Of a stretch of DNA of 64,000 nucleotides, positions 23,082-32,168 are shown piece after piece. Numbering within the stretch: the first letter of the stretch is position 1; every line of letters starts with the position of its first letter. The notes under the pieces were generated by a model. It did no database searches. It was given only the letters and a program-made list of their open reading frames with translations, and had not been told where the DNA came from. A program made the position numbers and the translations under genes. The stretch comes from Moniliophthora roreri. Its lineage: Eukaryota; Basidiomycota; Agaricomycetes; Agaricales; Marasmiaceae. The DNA lies in NCBI GenBank assembly GCA_001466705.2, contig LATX02000089.1, forward strand, positions 806,001 to 870,000, given 5' to 3'.

Positions 23082-24402
23082 TTACACGTTCGAAACAATC
23101 AGTTGACCTCCTATCAGCCACTCACCTTCCCATTGTGCATCTCTCATCACTGTCTCTCGATCTATTCGCCTAAAAATCCTTGGTCCTTCCGGAGATCCCA
23201 TATTGACAACAATCCCGTCTCCCAACGGTGGATCTTGTGGTCTCTCACTGTTCTCCATTTCCATAGTCGGCATTGTCCCATGTGGTATCATGTCTCCAAT
23301 CGTCGTCAAGAGTTGATGTACTGCCAGTATCGTTTCGTCCCGCAGTTCTCGTAGACCTTCTTCTGTCCCTACAATATCCAGGGAGATGGCCAGCTTTATG
23401 AGTGTTGCAAACCGGGCAGACATAGTCCACACAGTCGACGGCACAGTGTTTTCCCAGTTTACACACAGGACACTCAATTCTTGGTGAACCTCGTCAAGTA
23501 ACGCTGTAGTATGCGTTATAGGATTGTTTGATCTCGAGTCAGTTTGCGAAGCCCTGTCGTCCGGCTCCGTGTCCTTGTCGTCCCACACCGATACGGTAGG
23601 GACGTTGGGTGTCTGGGTTAATTGGGATAATGGGGGAGGGGAGGCGTAAGGGGTTCGGGAGTTCTGGAGAAAGTCTTGCTGCGTGGAAGGTCTCTCTGGA
23701 AGGTTCGGTCATACTGGAAGAGGAGGAGGGGAGTTCATGGCTGGAAGACATTGTGGGCGGGGTAGTAGGAGGAGAGACGTTAGGGAATCTTGCGGCTCTT
23801 CCACTGGCGTCAGAGACGTCTGAGTCATCACTTCGGGTGTCGTCTGTAATGGGGAATGGATCGGGGTAGAGAAGGGTTCGTTGGTCGGCAGGTAGACTGC
23901 TGACGCCTGCCACGGGAGTCGGGCTTCTTCTGCTGGTAGACGCATCCACATGTCCGATTGTGTGGGTCTGGGGGAAAGAGGAAGAGGGGACTGGGGTCGA
24001 ATCCGCTCTGATACATCGCTGTCTAAGCTGGAGGAGGTGCTGTCCCTTGGAGATCTCAGTTGCTCATTTGAGACTTCTTTGATGGGCGAGAGTCTTCCTG
24101 AGGAAGGCTGGGTCGTTGGGGCTGACGTTGTCATCTGTAGCGAAGCGATCTCTGTCGGGATCTGTGTCTGGAAGGATTATATGAAGCGGTAAGTTTGCGA
24201 TATCAAGAGCTGGACGCGGTACCGCTATAGCCCCAGTTATGGTGAAGGTTTCATCGTTAGAAATCTGTTGGGCTAACATGCCCATGTGTCGGTCCATTCG
24301 TGTCACATTCTCCATCATCTGTCGTCGTTGTCCTCGAAGAAAGACTAGGCTACCATAGAGAGCACGGTTCCTTTCGTTACTGGCGTTGATCGCAGTTGTC
24401 AA
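23082..24402 (-). CDS. Second copy of the family-B accessory ORF region
   Basis: Near-identical to 16144-17398. It differs mainly by 66 extra bases near 23621-23686 that add 22 in-frame codons. As a different copy rather than a duplicate of the same read, it shows that at least two family-B elements exist. It is followed at 24403-24597 by the sequence leading to the pol stop region, then the N at 24598. Confidence 0.5.
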
Positions 24403-24598
24403 TTCCTCTCGTCATAATGTTCGCAGTTCATGAGATAGAGGAGTTCGAACGTGGAAGGGTGGAAAGGCTCGGTATGGACAGCATCGTCCGGGAAGACCTG
24501 ATGTGGAGGATTGAAGGGAGGGAGGCCAGTTCAGATGGACGGGTTTGTGTAGGAGGACATGTTTTGATTGGGATGGGGAATCAACGCAGGTTGTACTN

Positions 24599-25210
24599 AC
24601 AACAACTCAACAACCACTATGACGTTAGCGGCGCTAAGTTGACAAAAGGGGCAAGTTCAAGTTCGGATACTCTAGCTTTCGCTAAAGTTCAGAGGGTTCG
24701 GTCGAAGTGAGCAAGAGTTTCAAAGGATTAACCAGGTCAAGCTGAGGTAGCTTAGACCCACAAACTATCTACTTATACAACGATTGTAGTGTACTAGTTG
24801 CATACAAACTACTAGTGCAACATCGTTTGTTTGGTAAACAGAGTGTGCCTTTGACGACATGGTAAAGAAGAACATGACATCAGAAGTGATGTCGAGGAAG
24901 TAAAAATAAATATAATGATACAATAGCCGATGTCAACAGTGACATCAGATCATAAATAGAAAGAGAGAGAAACTAATAGAATAATGAAGTCATGTTGATG
25001 TCATGAATGACATGACTATGACGTCTTAAATAGAAGGATAAGCATAGTAGCGAAAAGGAGACTGGGAAGGTGGATGTGTCCAGATGTTAATGAGAAGCAT
25101 AGAGAGAAAAGAGAAAACTAGCGCTCGAAGGCGCTAAAATGTCAAAGCAAGGGTTTGAAGAAAAAGATTCGAAAAGGAGAAAGATAGTCTGTCTGTGCGC
25201 GACTGTAACA
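24599..25210 (-). repeat. Family-B outer LTR, start lost at the N
   Basis: 612 of the expected 636 bp: the first ~24 bases (TGTTACGTTACTTGCG...) are missing at the N at 24598. It ends GCGACTGTAACA and is followed by the target duplication TATTG. It differs from the other LTRs near its end (GTGCGCGACTG against GTGTGTGACTG). Confidence 0.85.
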
Positions 25211-25215
25211 TATTG

Positions 25216-25678
25216 ACTTTGGAGAAGGATCGTTCTATGATTGTTCCTGTTCTAAGTCGTCTTTCTGTTTTGACATCTCCTCTAAGTACCTCTGTACTGT
25301 TTGACTGCAGATTGCACTTTGCAGATATTATAGAAAGGTAAAGTAGAAATTAAAATCCCCTTGATAGCACTTTGAGAGCTTGGTTAACTAGCCAATGTGT
25401 TCATTGGGCCATAGTTAGGTTCCCTACAGGTTTTGGGAGTGATCCGTTTTAGATCTGATACATAGATAAGTCAGGAAGTACAGCTTTGACACCTCTATAT
25501 AGCGTATCATATAGCTCTTTATACTTTCCAAGGTACTATAGCTTCTCTAAGGCAATGACTAGCAGAGTGGGCTCACTCTAGTCCTTATTACCTGTTATCT
25601 GGTGTCATATTAAAGTGTTCCAATTCAAAAGTAGTGTAAAATGAATAAAAGTGGGTCTTTTCTAGATTAGACATATTA
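25216..25678 (-). mobile_element. Family-A LTR, right part (continuation of 14197-15484)
   Basis: This resumes exactly where the LTR was split at 15484 and ends at the LTR start TAATATGT (25678). On its right it abuts the 3' internal region of A2 through a weak purine tract (GGTTTGGGTCGA on the minus strand). It is therefore both 3' LTR of A2 and 5' LTR of A1. Confidence 0.8.
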
Positions 25679-25693
25679 TCGACCCAAACCTAT

Positions 25694-27258
25694 TCCAGTA
25701 AAATCATCTAAGACTTCCAGTGACACTGTCACAGTACAAGTCAAGTCTGAGTCTGACTCTGTACATCTGGGCTTTCTTTCCTGTTTCTTTTATTTATTTC
25801 TTTCTTCTTAGCAAACCACTCAGTCTCAAACCCAAAAATCCTTGGCAGGCTTGACCAAGGCAGCTTCTTCTTCTTGCTGTTGTGTTCCTGATGACAACAT
25901 TCCTGGACCTTCCACTTCCAAAGGCAAGGGAAAAGGCAGGGTCGTTGTGTCTAATGCCAGCAACTCCGAGGTCATTGTCAAGAACATGTATGACTCTATG
26001 AAGATTCTGGTTCACAGTGTATAAGGACACAAGCTTACTGAAAAGCTCAAATTTATGGATTGGCTCGTAGAGTATTTCAGTCAGTATTTCGGTCATGCTC
26101 AGACCCTCCAAAATGCTCTCAGTAAGTCTTATTTTATCCTTTTCTTTCTCTTTTCTAAGTATCTTTTTCAATGCTTAGACTCTCCTGCTTCAATTGCTGT
26201 TCATGGTGGTACTTTGTCTCCTCTTGGAACATTCCTTTGATGTGTTACTGTGTTACCCAAGGTATGTGTTCCTTGTTTAAGACTGATCTCATTCTTATTT
26301 AGTTTCTTAGCCTGTCAACACAATTCTCACCCTGGCCTGCACAAAGTGTGTCGAGCTTAACTGTTCTTGCATTCTTGATCACGATGCTTCTACTTCTGTG
26401 AAGTGCAAAGGTTGTCATCAGGGTGGTTTTCCTTGTTCCCATAACTGCTTGTAGTTTGAGACTATTGACAAGGCCACCAAAGATTTGGACCTCAGTCTGA
26501 GCTCATATGCCAGTATATGTCTTTTCTTTTTCTTGTTGTACTTTCTTATTTATGTTTTTCCTTTTCTAGGGCTCTTGTACCAAGCCTGTCTCCTTTCCAA
26601 GGATATCTCTGTCTTCAACAGGTTGCAGGAGGCTCATACCCTGCTAGACAATCAGATTTCAGCCCTCAGTCACTCCATCAACTTGGCTCAGGAGGCGTTG
26701 AAGTCTCAGGTCCAAGATCCTTGTCAACTTTTGCAAGCTTTGACATTCTTGAATCTCTCCTTCCAGGCCTCCAATCCTCAGATTGCTTCTCTTTGTGCTG
26801 GATTTGGTTGGTCCTCATCCAATCTGTTACTTGAGGACCTCAAAGATCGTGGTTATGAGCTTCGCGAGGTTACTGGCCCTGTCGATGGTCCTTTCTGCAT
26901 TTTCATTAAGAGTACCAAAATTGACATTACTGGAAAGAAAGGCTTGGAATGGAGGATTGACACCAATGATTGCATGGTGTCCAAGATGAATCTTGAAGCT
27001 TCTACTACTGCTGAAGTCAGCAGTTTGTCCCTTGATGCTTCAGATGTCGACCTCATTGCCAAGAAGTCTGCTGTTGTGAGTGCATCTCCTCCTTCTTCCC
27101 TATCTGTAAGGGATTCACTCCTTCCTATGTCCTTTGGCCCCATATCCAGCCTTCTAATGGATGAGTCCAACCAGTCATCAGATGTCTGGAGTCTTCCTTC
27201 AGTATGTTCTCCTCTTTACTTTTCTTATCTTTTATCTGACTCTCCTTCCCAGGAGTAG
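25694..27258 (+). pseudogene. Antisense gene 1 in A2: Zn(II)2Cys6-spaced protein, three nonsense codons
   Basis: Plus strand, opposite to A2. Exons can be placed at about 25694-25760, 25812-26121, 26179-26261, 26311-26512, 26570-27201 and 27253-27258, all with GT-AG introns of 49-57 nt, and the frame holds across every junction. Three stops interrupt it (TAA 26022, TGA 26238, TAG 26452), each one C-to-T step from Gln or Arg. Exon 4 has eight cysteines, six with the spacing C-x2-C-x6-C-x11-C-x2-C-x6-C (26338-26448), as in fungal Zn(II)2Cys6 DNA-binding clusters. A long helical region follows in exon 5. The start is not visible: the frame runs into the LTR. The function is unknown; DNA binding is inference from the cysteine spacing only. 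Confidence 0.65.
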
Positions 27259-28014
27259 CTTCTTGGTTGGCTGGTCCCTTTGACATGGCCAGTATTTTTA
27301 TTTTATTGTCATATCCCTACTGAACTATTCCCACACTGTCATCTCTTTATATATTTGAGTAGATAGGTTGCTACACAATTGCTCACCTAGAACCATTTGC
27401 TTTGTATATAATCCTTTGGACTTTTGTGTTATCATTTGGACTTTTTTGTAATTCCTTCAAATACATGTCTATGTCCTTCCTTATGGGTTGGACTTTATCT
27501 TATCCTGTGTGTGATCTTTTTGTGAGTATTCAACATGCTTTTGCTATCACATTATGAGCTTTCATACTTGTGTTTTATGTTTCCTTTGATCTGTGCTCTT
27601 AATTAGGGAATTCTTTTCCTTATTTAGGTATACATATACTATTTCTGATCTTATCCATGAGTATCTGAACATGTGCCATGCCAGGTGCTGCAAAATGTGC
27701 CACCACTGAGTGACCATGAGTGTCTCTCTCCCCCCAACTAAAAATATCAATGTCCTCATTGATCAGTCATCTTATTTAGTTACAGGGACAGTACACATTC
27801 CGATTACTGCCTTATTACATTTCTCTTATCTGATCTCTTCTAAAGGACTTTTACCAGATGTCCCTATTTTAAATAGGTAGTACTATGCTGTTTACTGGAA
27901 GTAGGGTACTGGCATGTGTAAGTGTCAGTCACTGTAGTATAAATTGTAACCTTGTTTGCACTGCAATCCCCAGTTCCTCACTACTTTGTATTCTTTTCTA
28001 TCTACTGTCTTGAT
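27259..28014 (+). other. Spacer between the two antisense genes
   Basis: T-rich noncoding sequence, probably the 3' flank of gene 1 and the promoter side of gene 2. It includes the 17-mer TCTCCCCCCAACTAAAA at 27727-27743, identical to the A1 polypurine tract region at 5106-5122. No supported reading frame. Confidence 0.5.
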
Positions 28015-29301
28015 ATGTCTTCGTCTTCCACTACCACCAATGCTTCCAGTGAATGGACTGACCATCCAGGGTGGCTTACCAACATGCATGCCATCTATGA
28101 CCATTGCAGAGAGAGTGCTATTAAGCCTCTGCTTTGTATCAGGCAGGCTGCTGCAACTCAGATGTGCGAACAGTTGGTATGCATACTCCTGTACTTCTTC
28201 ATTGTCTTGTAAAAGACTCATAGATAGGGTTCCAAGTGCAAACTGCTGAACTTTAGGCATGTCACTTGTTTGGACAAAGCCTATACTTTGTACAGCAAGG
28301 CCGTCGATCTTATCAAGAAGCTCATCAAGCTTCCTGGTATCAAGGAACCCTTTCAACTGAGTGCCATTACTCATTTCTTGGTTGAAATGGACACTGTTCA
28401 GGCTGCCGACAAAGCTCACAGTAGCCACAGTATGTCCATATCTCTTTCCTATGTAAATTATTTCTTTTCTATGTCTTTTCATAGGGAGCAAGAAAAGCAG
28501 CAAGGTTGTTGAGGATGGCTCTGATGACAATGAAGTTGTCGTTCTTACTGTGCTGTCTGAAGATACCGAGGTACTTCTTCACTATGTTTTCCCCTTGCTT
28601 CTGTCTGACATATCTCTTTTCCAAGATAGCCAATGCTCAGAAAGGCCTCAACACTTCTATGCATGCTCTGAGGCCTGCAACAACTGATGCCGTTAAGTCC
28701 TTTTGTTTCACCAAGAAGAAGACAGTTTCCATCTTGTTATTCTATTTATTCTATTCTATAGCCCAAGGAAAAGAAGGACCATCTCATCACAGTACATCTT
28801 TTTTCTTTTCTATGGTCTTAATTAAGACGTTCATTTCCTTTGTTAGTCCTCTTCTATTAATGCTGAGCTTGGCAGGGGTTCTGAATATCCTCATCTGGAG
28901 CACTCTATTGCTGACTTGCATGAAGAGTCCCTGAGTATGTTCTTATTTATCTATGCATTCTTTATTTGGCACTAAATCATCCTTTCTAAGAGGAATATAA
29001 CCTTTGGGTTGCTGGCGCTGACTCTGTTATCAGACATACTGCTCTAGTTCCATTCATGGACTTAGAGAAGATGTTGACTGATGTTCTGCTGTCAGTTTCC
29101 AACTTCCTCCATCACAAGATGTCTACTCTTGAACACAATGTTCATTTCTTCTCTTCCCAGTATGAGCTCACTCACAAACAATTTGAAGAAGCCAGTTGGA
29201 TCTGGCTTTCCAAGTTGGAGCTGGCTGATGCAGAGGTTGTTCCTATCTCTCAAGAGACTGTGGCTGGGCCTTCTAGTGCTGCTTCTCAGGTGGCTGAATG
29301 A
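28015..29301 (+). CDS. Antisense gene 2 in A2: open seven-exon gene, unknown protein of 325 residues
   Basis: Plus strand. Exons 28015-28176, 28228-28429, 28485-28570, 28626-28724, 28762-28791, 28847-28934 and 28991-29301 give 978 nt with no stop before TGA at 29301; all six introns are GT-AG (37-56 nt, the 37-nt one unusually short). The start is the first ATG, followed by a Ser/Thr-rich N-terminus. The protein is mostly helical and soluble, with a Lys-rich basic stretch around residue 185 (FTKKKT, KEKKDH), an acidic patch (EDGSDDNE) and no membrane span or known domain. It lies between integrase and 3' LTR of A2, opposite to the element, in a position where other large retroelements carry antisense ORFs. 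The surrounding pol is full of stops, so the open frame is notable. The gene 1-gene 2 pair may act together, but nothing proves it. Confidence 0.65.
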
Positions 29302-29860
29302 AGTACTCTTGTTTTTCGTCCCTATTGCTTGCTATTACTGCCAAGCTTATGCTCATCAAATGCATGAGATGTTCTGGGGTTGATACAGTAGACTTCCATC
29401 CTCTGTTTACTTTATGTCTTTACAACGTTCCCTTCATTTGTATAGCCTTTTGTTATGGACTAATCTTAAACACTGTATTGTATATTGCCTAATAGTGTTG
29501 CTGATGTCCAGTATATACTAATAAATGTCTGGATATTTCTTTTCTATTTGTCTATGTCACTTATCTAAGTTGACTTATGGACCTTTCCAAAAGGTGCATA
29601 TAGCCACCAATAATCAGTTCAGTTTCTCTTTTCTATGATATTACTACTTATGGCAAAAAGCCATATCGATTCGACTTTGGCTATGTGCCTGTCTAGGATT
29701 TGAGCCCAGTGCCTTTGTGCTATTCCAGGCATTGTCCCATATTTGATCTTATTTCATTTTCTAGGGGTCCAATTGTCTCTTTCTTTGCTTATATTTCAAA
29801 TATATATACCTATAGACCTTTAACTTTCTTATCCAAAAATAAATCTCATCACTAGGTATT

Positions 29861-29957
29861 CATCCAGAGTGGGGTTCAAACCCATAGCAGTAAGATGGCA
29901 AACATGGTCCTTACATATTTATTCATCCTGCTCTTATCCAATTGAGCTATCTGGGCA
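29861..29957 (-). other. tRNA-like Pol III promoter module
   Basis: Minus strand: acceptor-like CCAGA pairs with TCTGG at the other end, the D-arm GCTC-AATTGGATAA-GAGC pairs perfectly, and the T-arm is TGGG-TTTGAAC-CCCA. It is the best-folded of the modules. The anticodon region is long and not clearly formed, so this may be a tRNA relic or SINE head rather than a functional tRNA. Confidence 0.5.
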
Positions 29958-30077
29958 ATACAGTCTCTATACTAAGGCATGTATCATGTTCTGTCATCCT
30001 TGATATCATAATTTTCTTATTGCACCATTCTTTGCAAAATGTATCCAGCTCCATTAAAAATTTATCAGTTGGTAAAT

Positions 30078-30177
30078 CCAACTGAAGTGGGACTCAAACC
30101 CACAACCTTATTAGAGGATCCACATTTATGCCCAAAGCACATATCCATATATGCTCTATCCACTTGAGCTATCTGGG
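30078..30177 (-). other. tRNA-like Pol III promoter module
   Basis: Closest relative of 5461-5556: the same A-box TAGCTCAAGTGG, D-arm GCTC/GAGC and T-arm GTGGG-TTTGAGT-CCCAC. The B-box has one change from consensus. It lies in the same position of A2 as the A1 module, so the module is an old part of family A rather than a chance insertion. Confidence 0.5.
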
Positions 30178-30208
30178 TGATGTAGGCTTTTTCTCCCAAG
30201 GTACAGAT

Positions 30209-30675
30209 TGTTACAGACTTTTAACCTTCACAGACTTTATTTTCTCCTTTTGTTATTTAAGTGCTGAATGACTTATCCTATGCTTTTCATTGACATCTGG
30301 ACACATCCACTTTCCCAGTCCTCTTTTTAGTCTAATTTCTATTCCTTTCCATCTCATTCCATTTATGATATCATAATGACTTCATTTCTTTCTCTTTGTT
30401 TCTTTCGAGTTCTTTTCTTTAGTCACCTTTATTCCATTACATTCCTAGACATTCTACTTAGTACAAATGAGTAGGTACAAAGGATGTATAAAGGTAGCTA
30501 CAGGCAAGGTCATAGCTCTCCAGCTTGACCTGGTTAATTAACTTGTGTCCTAAGCAACATTTGAACCTTCTGAACCTAGCTTTTGCTAGCAAACTCAAAC
30601 TTGAACCTTAATACTTGACATTGCTACATCATAGTAGTGTTGAGTAGTTGTTGTTGCTATGCAAGTAACGTAACA
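30209..30675 (+). mobile_element. Solo LTR of a B-related chromovirus
   Basis: 467 bp with TGTTAC/GTAACA ends, flanked by the exact 5-bp duplication CAGAT (30204-30208 and 30676-30680). A1 has the unoccupied site (GTACAGATCACC near 5577). The plus strand has TATAAAGG and, 34 bases on, CAGCTTGACCTGG, the self-primer motif of family B. Internal sequence was lost by LTR-LTR recombination. Confidence 0.9.
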
Positions 30676-30713
30676 CAGATTATCCCTCATTAGCCAGACT
30701 TTTACTTTTCTGT

Positions 30714-30715
<2 letters not shown>

Positions 30716-30746
<31 letters not shown>
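30716..30746. repeat. 31-base poly-T tract
   Basis: An uninterrupted run of 31 T in the 3' region of A2. The equivalent place in A1 (near 5630) has only five T. It is likely a microsatellite expansion. Confidence 0.95.
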
Positions 30747-30870
30747 CATCACTTTTCGATCTAGTTCTTCTGCTATTTATGCTTTCTTCATTGTCATTTT
30801 CATCTTCATAGGTAGACAGCTCATCTTCTTCTATTGCATCATCTACTTCTTCTTTTCCAGGTAGTGGCCA

Positions 30871-32168
30871 TCACATTCTAGGTATTTTAATGAATGCAAA
30901 GTCCTCACCATCATACTGATCTTCATCATTAGTCTCAAGCATCTTTTCCAGCTGTTCTTTTGACAAGTTGATCAAATCATATATATTCTCCAGGAGTTCA
31001 ATAGGTTCATAGTGAGCATGGTGTAGTAAGACTCTGAAGGCCGCTACCTTCTCTTTCTTTACTGCTCTGTTCATATCTGCTAAAATGTATGATCCCCCTT
31101 TGGTTCTCCTGATTACTATCATTGGGTCTAAATATCTAGGGTACATTTTGTGATCCAATTCCTTTTCTATGGCCATGTTACACATTTGTACAAGTGTTCC
31201 TAGCTTAAAATCATATTTCTTTATCTTATTTATAAACTCTTGCTCAAATTGTCTTAAGTTTTGCTGCTTTATTTTATCTACTTTCTCCATCATCTCTTGG
31301 ACATGAGTACAATGCTTTGCTAAGGCTAATGCATGATACCCAATTAATTCTTCATCTGTAAGAATTGTATCTGGAGTGTGTACCAACTAGGTAGATTCAA
31401 CAATGTCTAGAGGAAGTATGGAGAGCACCCAAACCCTCGTTGTATCGTAGCTCTGTCTGCCCACAGTACTGGTTTTAAATACCAATACCACCTTTTTAAG
31501 TATCTGCCAGTGGCTTTTACTAATGCTTGTTGAATATCAAAGTGAGCATGTTCAATTTTACTGTTTGCCTGCAAATTATAAGGTGATATTTTTATATATT
31601 CTATCCTATATTTAGCTTTTAGCCATTTCATTACTAATTCAAGCTGTGGCACATTATCTGTTACTATTTCTTTGGGAGGCCCCTAGCGACATATAATATC
31701 CTCAAAAAGCTATTCTCCAATTGATCTCAACGCTTGAGCTTCTGACCAATTAGATAAGGCATCTCTGGCATGGGCCACATTTTTGCACCCAATATTACTA
31801 GCTGGTGACACCTTGAAGATGTATCTTTTGAAAGAGAGAAGGTGTATGTGTTCATGTGGGTGGCACCTTAATTAGGTTTAATAGCCTATCTTGACATGCT
31901 TGACATGATTTCACAAACCATTGCACATTATTCTCTAGCTCAGGCCACTAGAATCTCTTCTTTAAGAGACTTTCTGTTGCACTTTATGTCCCACGTAATC
32001 ATGTGCAGCAGCTATCATCCACATTCTCTTTTCTTTTGGTATGACCAATCAATGCTGGCCTTCCAGATTTTCATTTCTTCTATATAATCTACCATCTCTG
32101 TCTATGAAGAACTTGGGCAACTGCTTTTCTAGAAATTTGCAGTCTGATTGCTCAAGTTTTGCACTCTC
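30871..32168 (-). pseudogene. Family-A (A2) integrase, broken
   Basis: Minus strand. 31386-30871 holds the C-terminal GPY/F-like part and an acidic tail. 31652-31407 holds the core region, in which TDNVPQLE keeps the second Asp lost in A1. A stop precedes it (the equivalent of R-W-G-P reads R-stop-G-P). The N-terminal zinc domain is in broken frames at 31740-32168, with indels relative to A1. It is not functional as it stands. Confidence 0.75.

Larger units (their letters stand above)
15485..25210 (-). mobile_element. Family B: chromovirus (Tf1/sushi-like) array nested in a family-A LTR
   Basis: Three LTRs with inverted termini TGTTAC/GTAACA (15485-16120, 22423-23058, 24599-25210) in one orientation, flanked by the 5-bp duplication TATTG. 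Reading the minus strand, the complete unit is LTR, primer site, gag, pol, accessory ORF region, polypurine tract, LTR (23058 to 15485). To its right lies the 3' part of a second unit (23059-24597), cut by the N at 24598. The LTRs differ at only a handful of sites, so the insertion is young relative to family A. The whole block is visibly richer in CpG than its surroundings. Confidence 0.85.
29302..30208. other. Region downstream of antisense gene 2, with tRNA-like pieces
   Basis: 29410-29540 matches 5125-5250 of A1. A T-arm-like half module (GGTTTGAGCCC type, read as reverse complement) lies at 29690-29735, and full modules at 29861-29957 and 30078-30177. No protein is supported. The solo-LTR target duplication CAGAT is at 30204-30208. 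Confidence 0.5.

Noticed and set aside
26517..26834. Alternative plus frame overlapping antisense gene 1
   Set aside because: It reads through an intron (26513-26569) in another frame; the spliced frame is longer and phase-consistent.
30716..30746. Poly-T run as a retrogene poly-A tail
   Set aside because: It lies inside the continuous 3' region of A2 with no target duplication or processed gene next to it.
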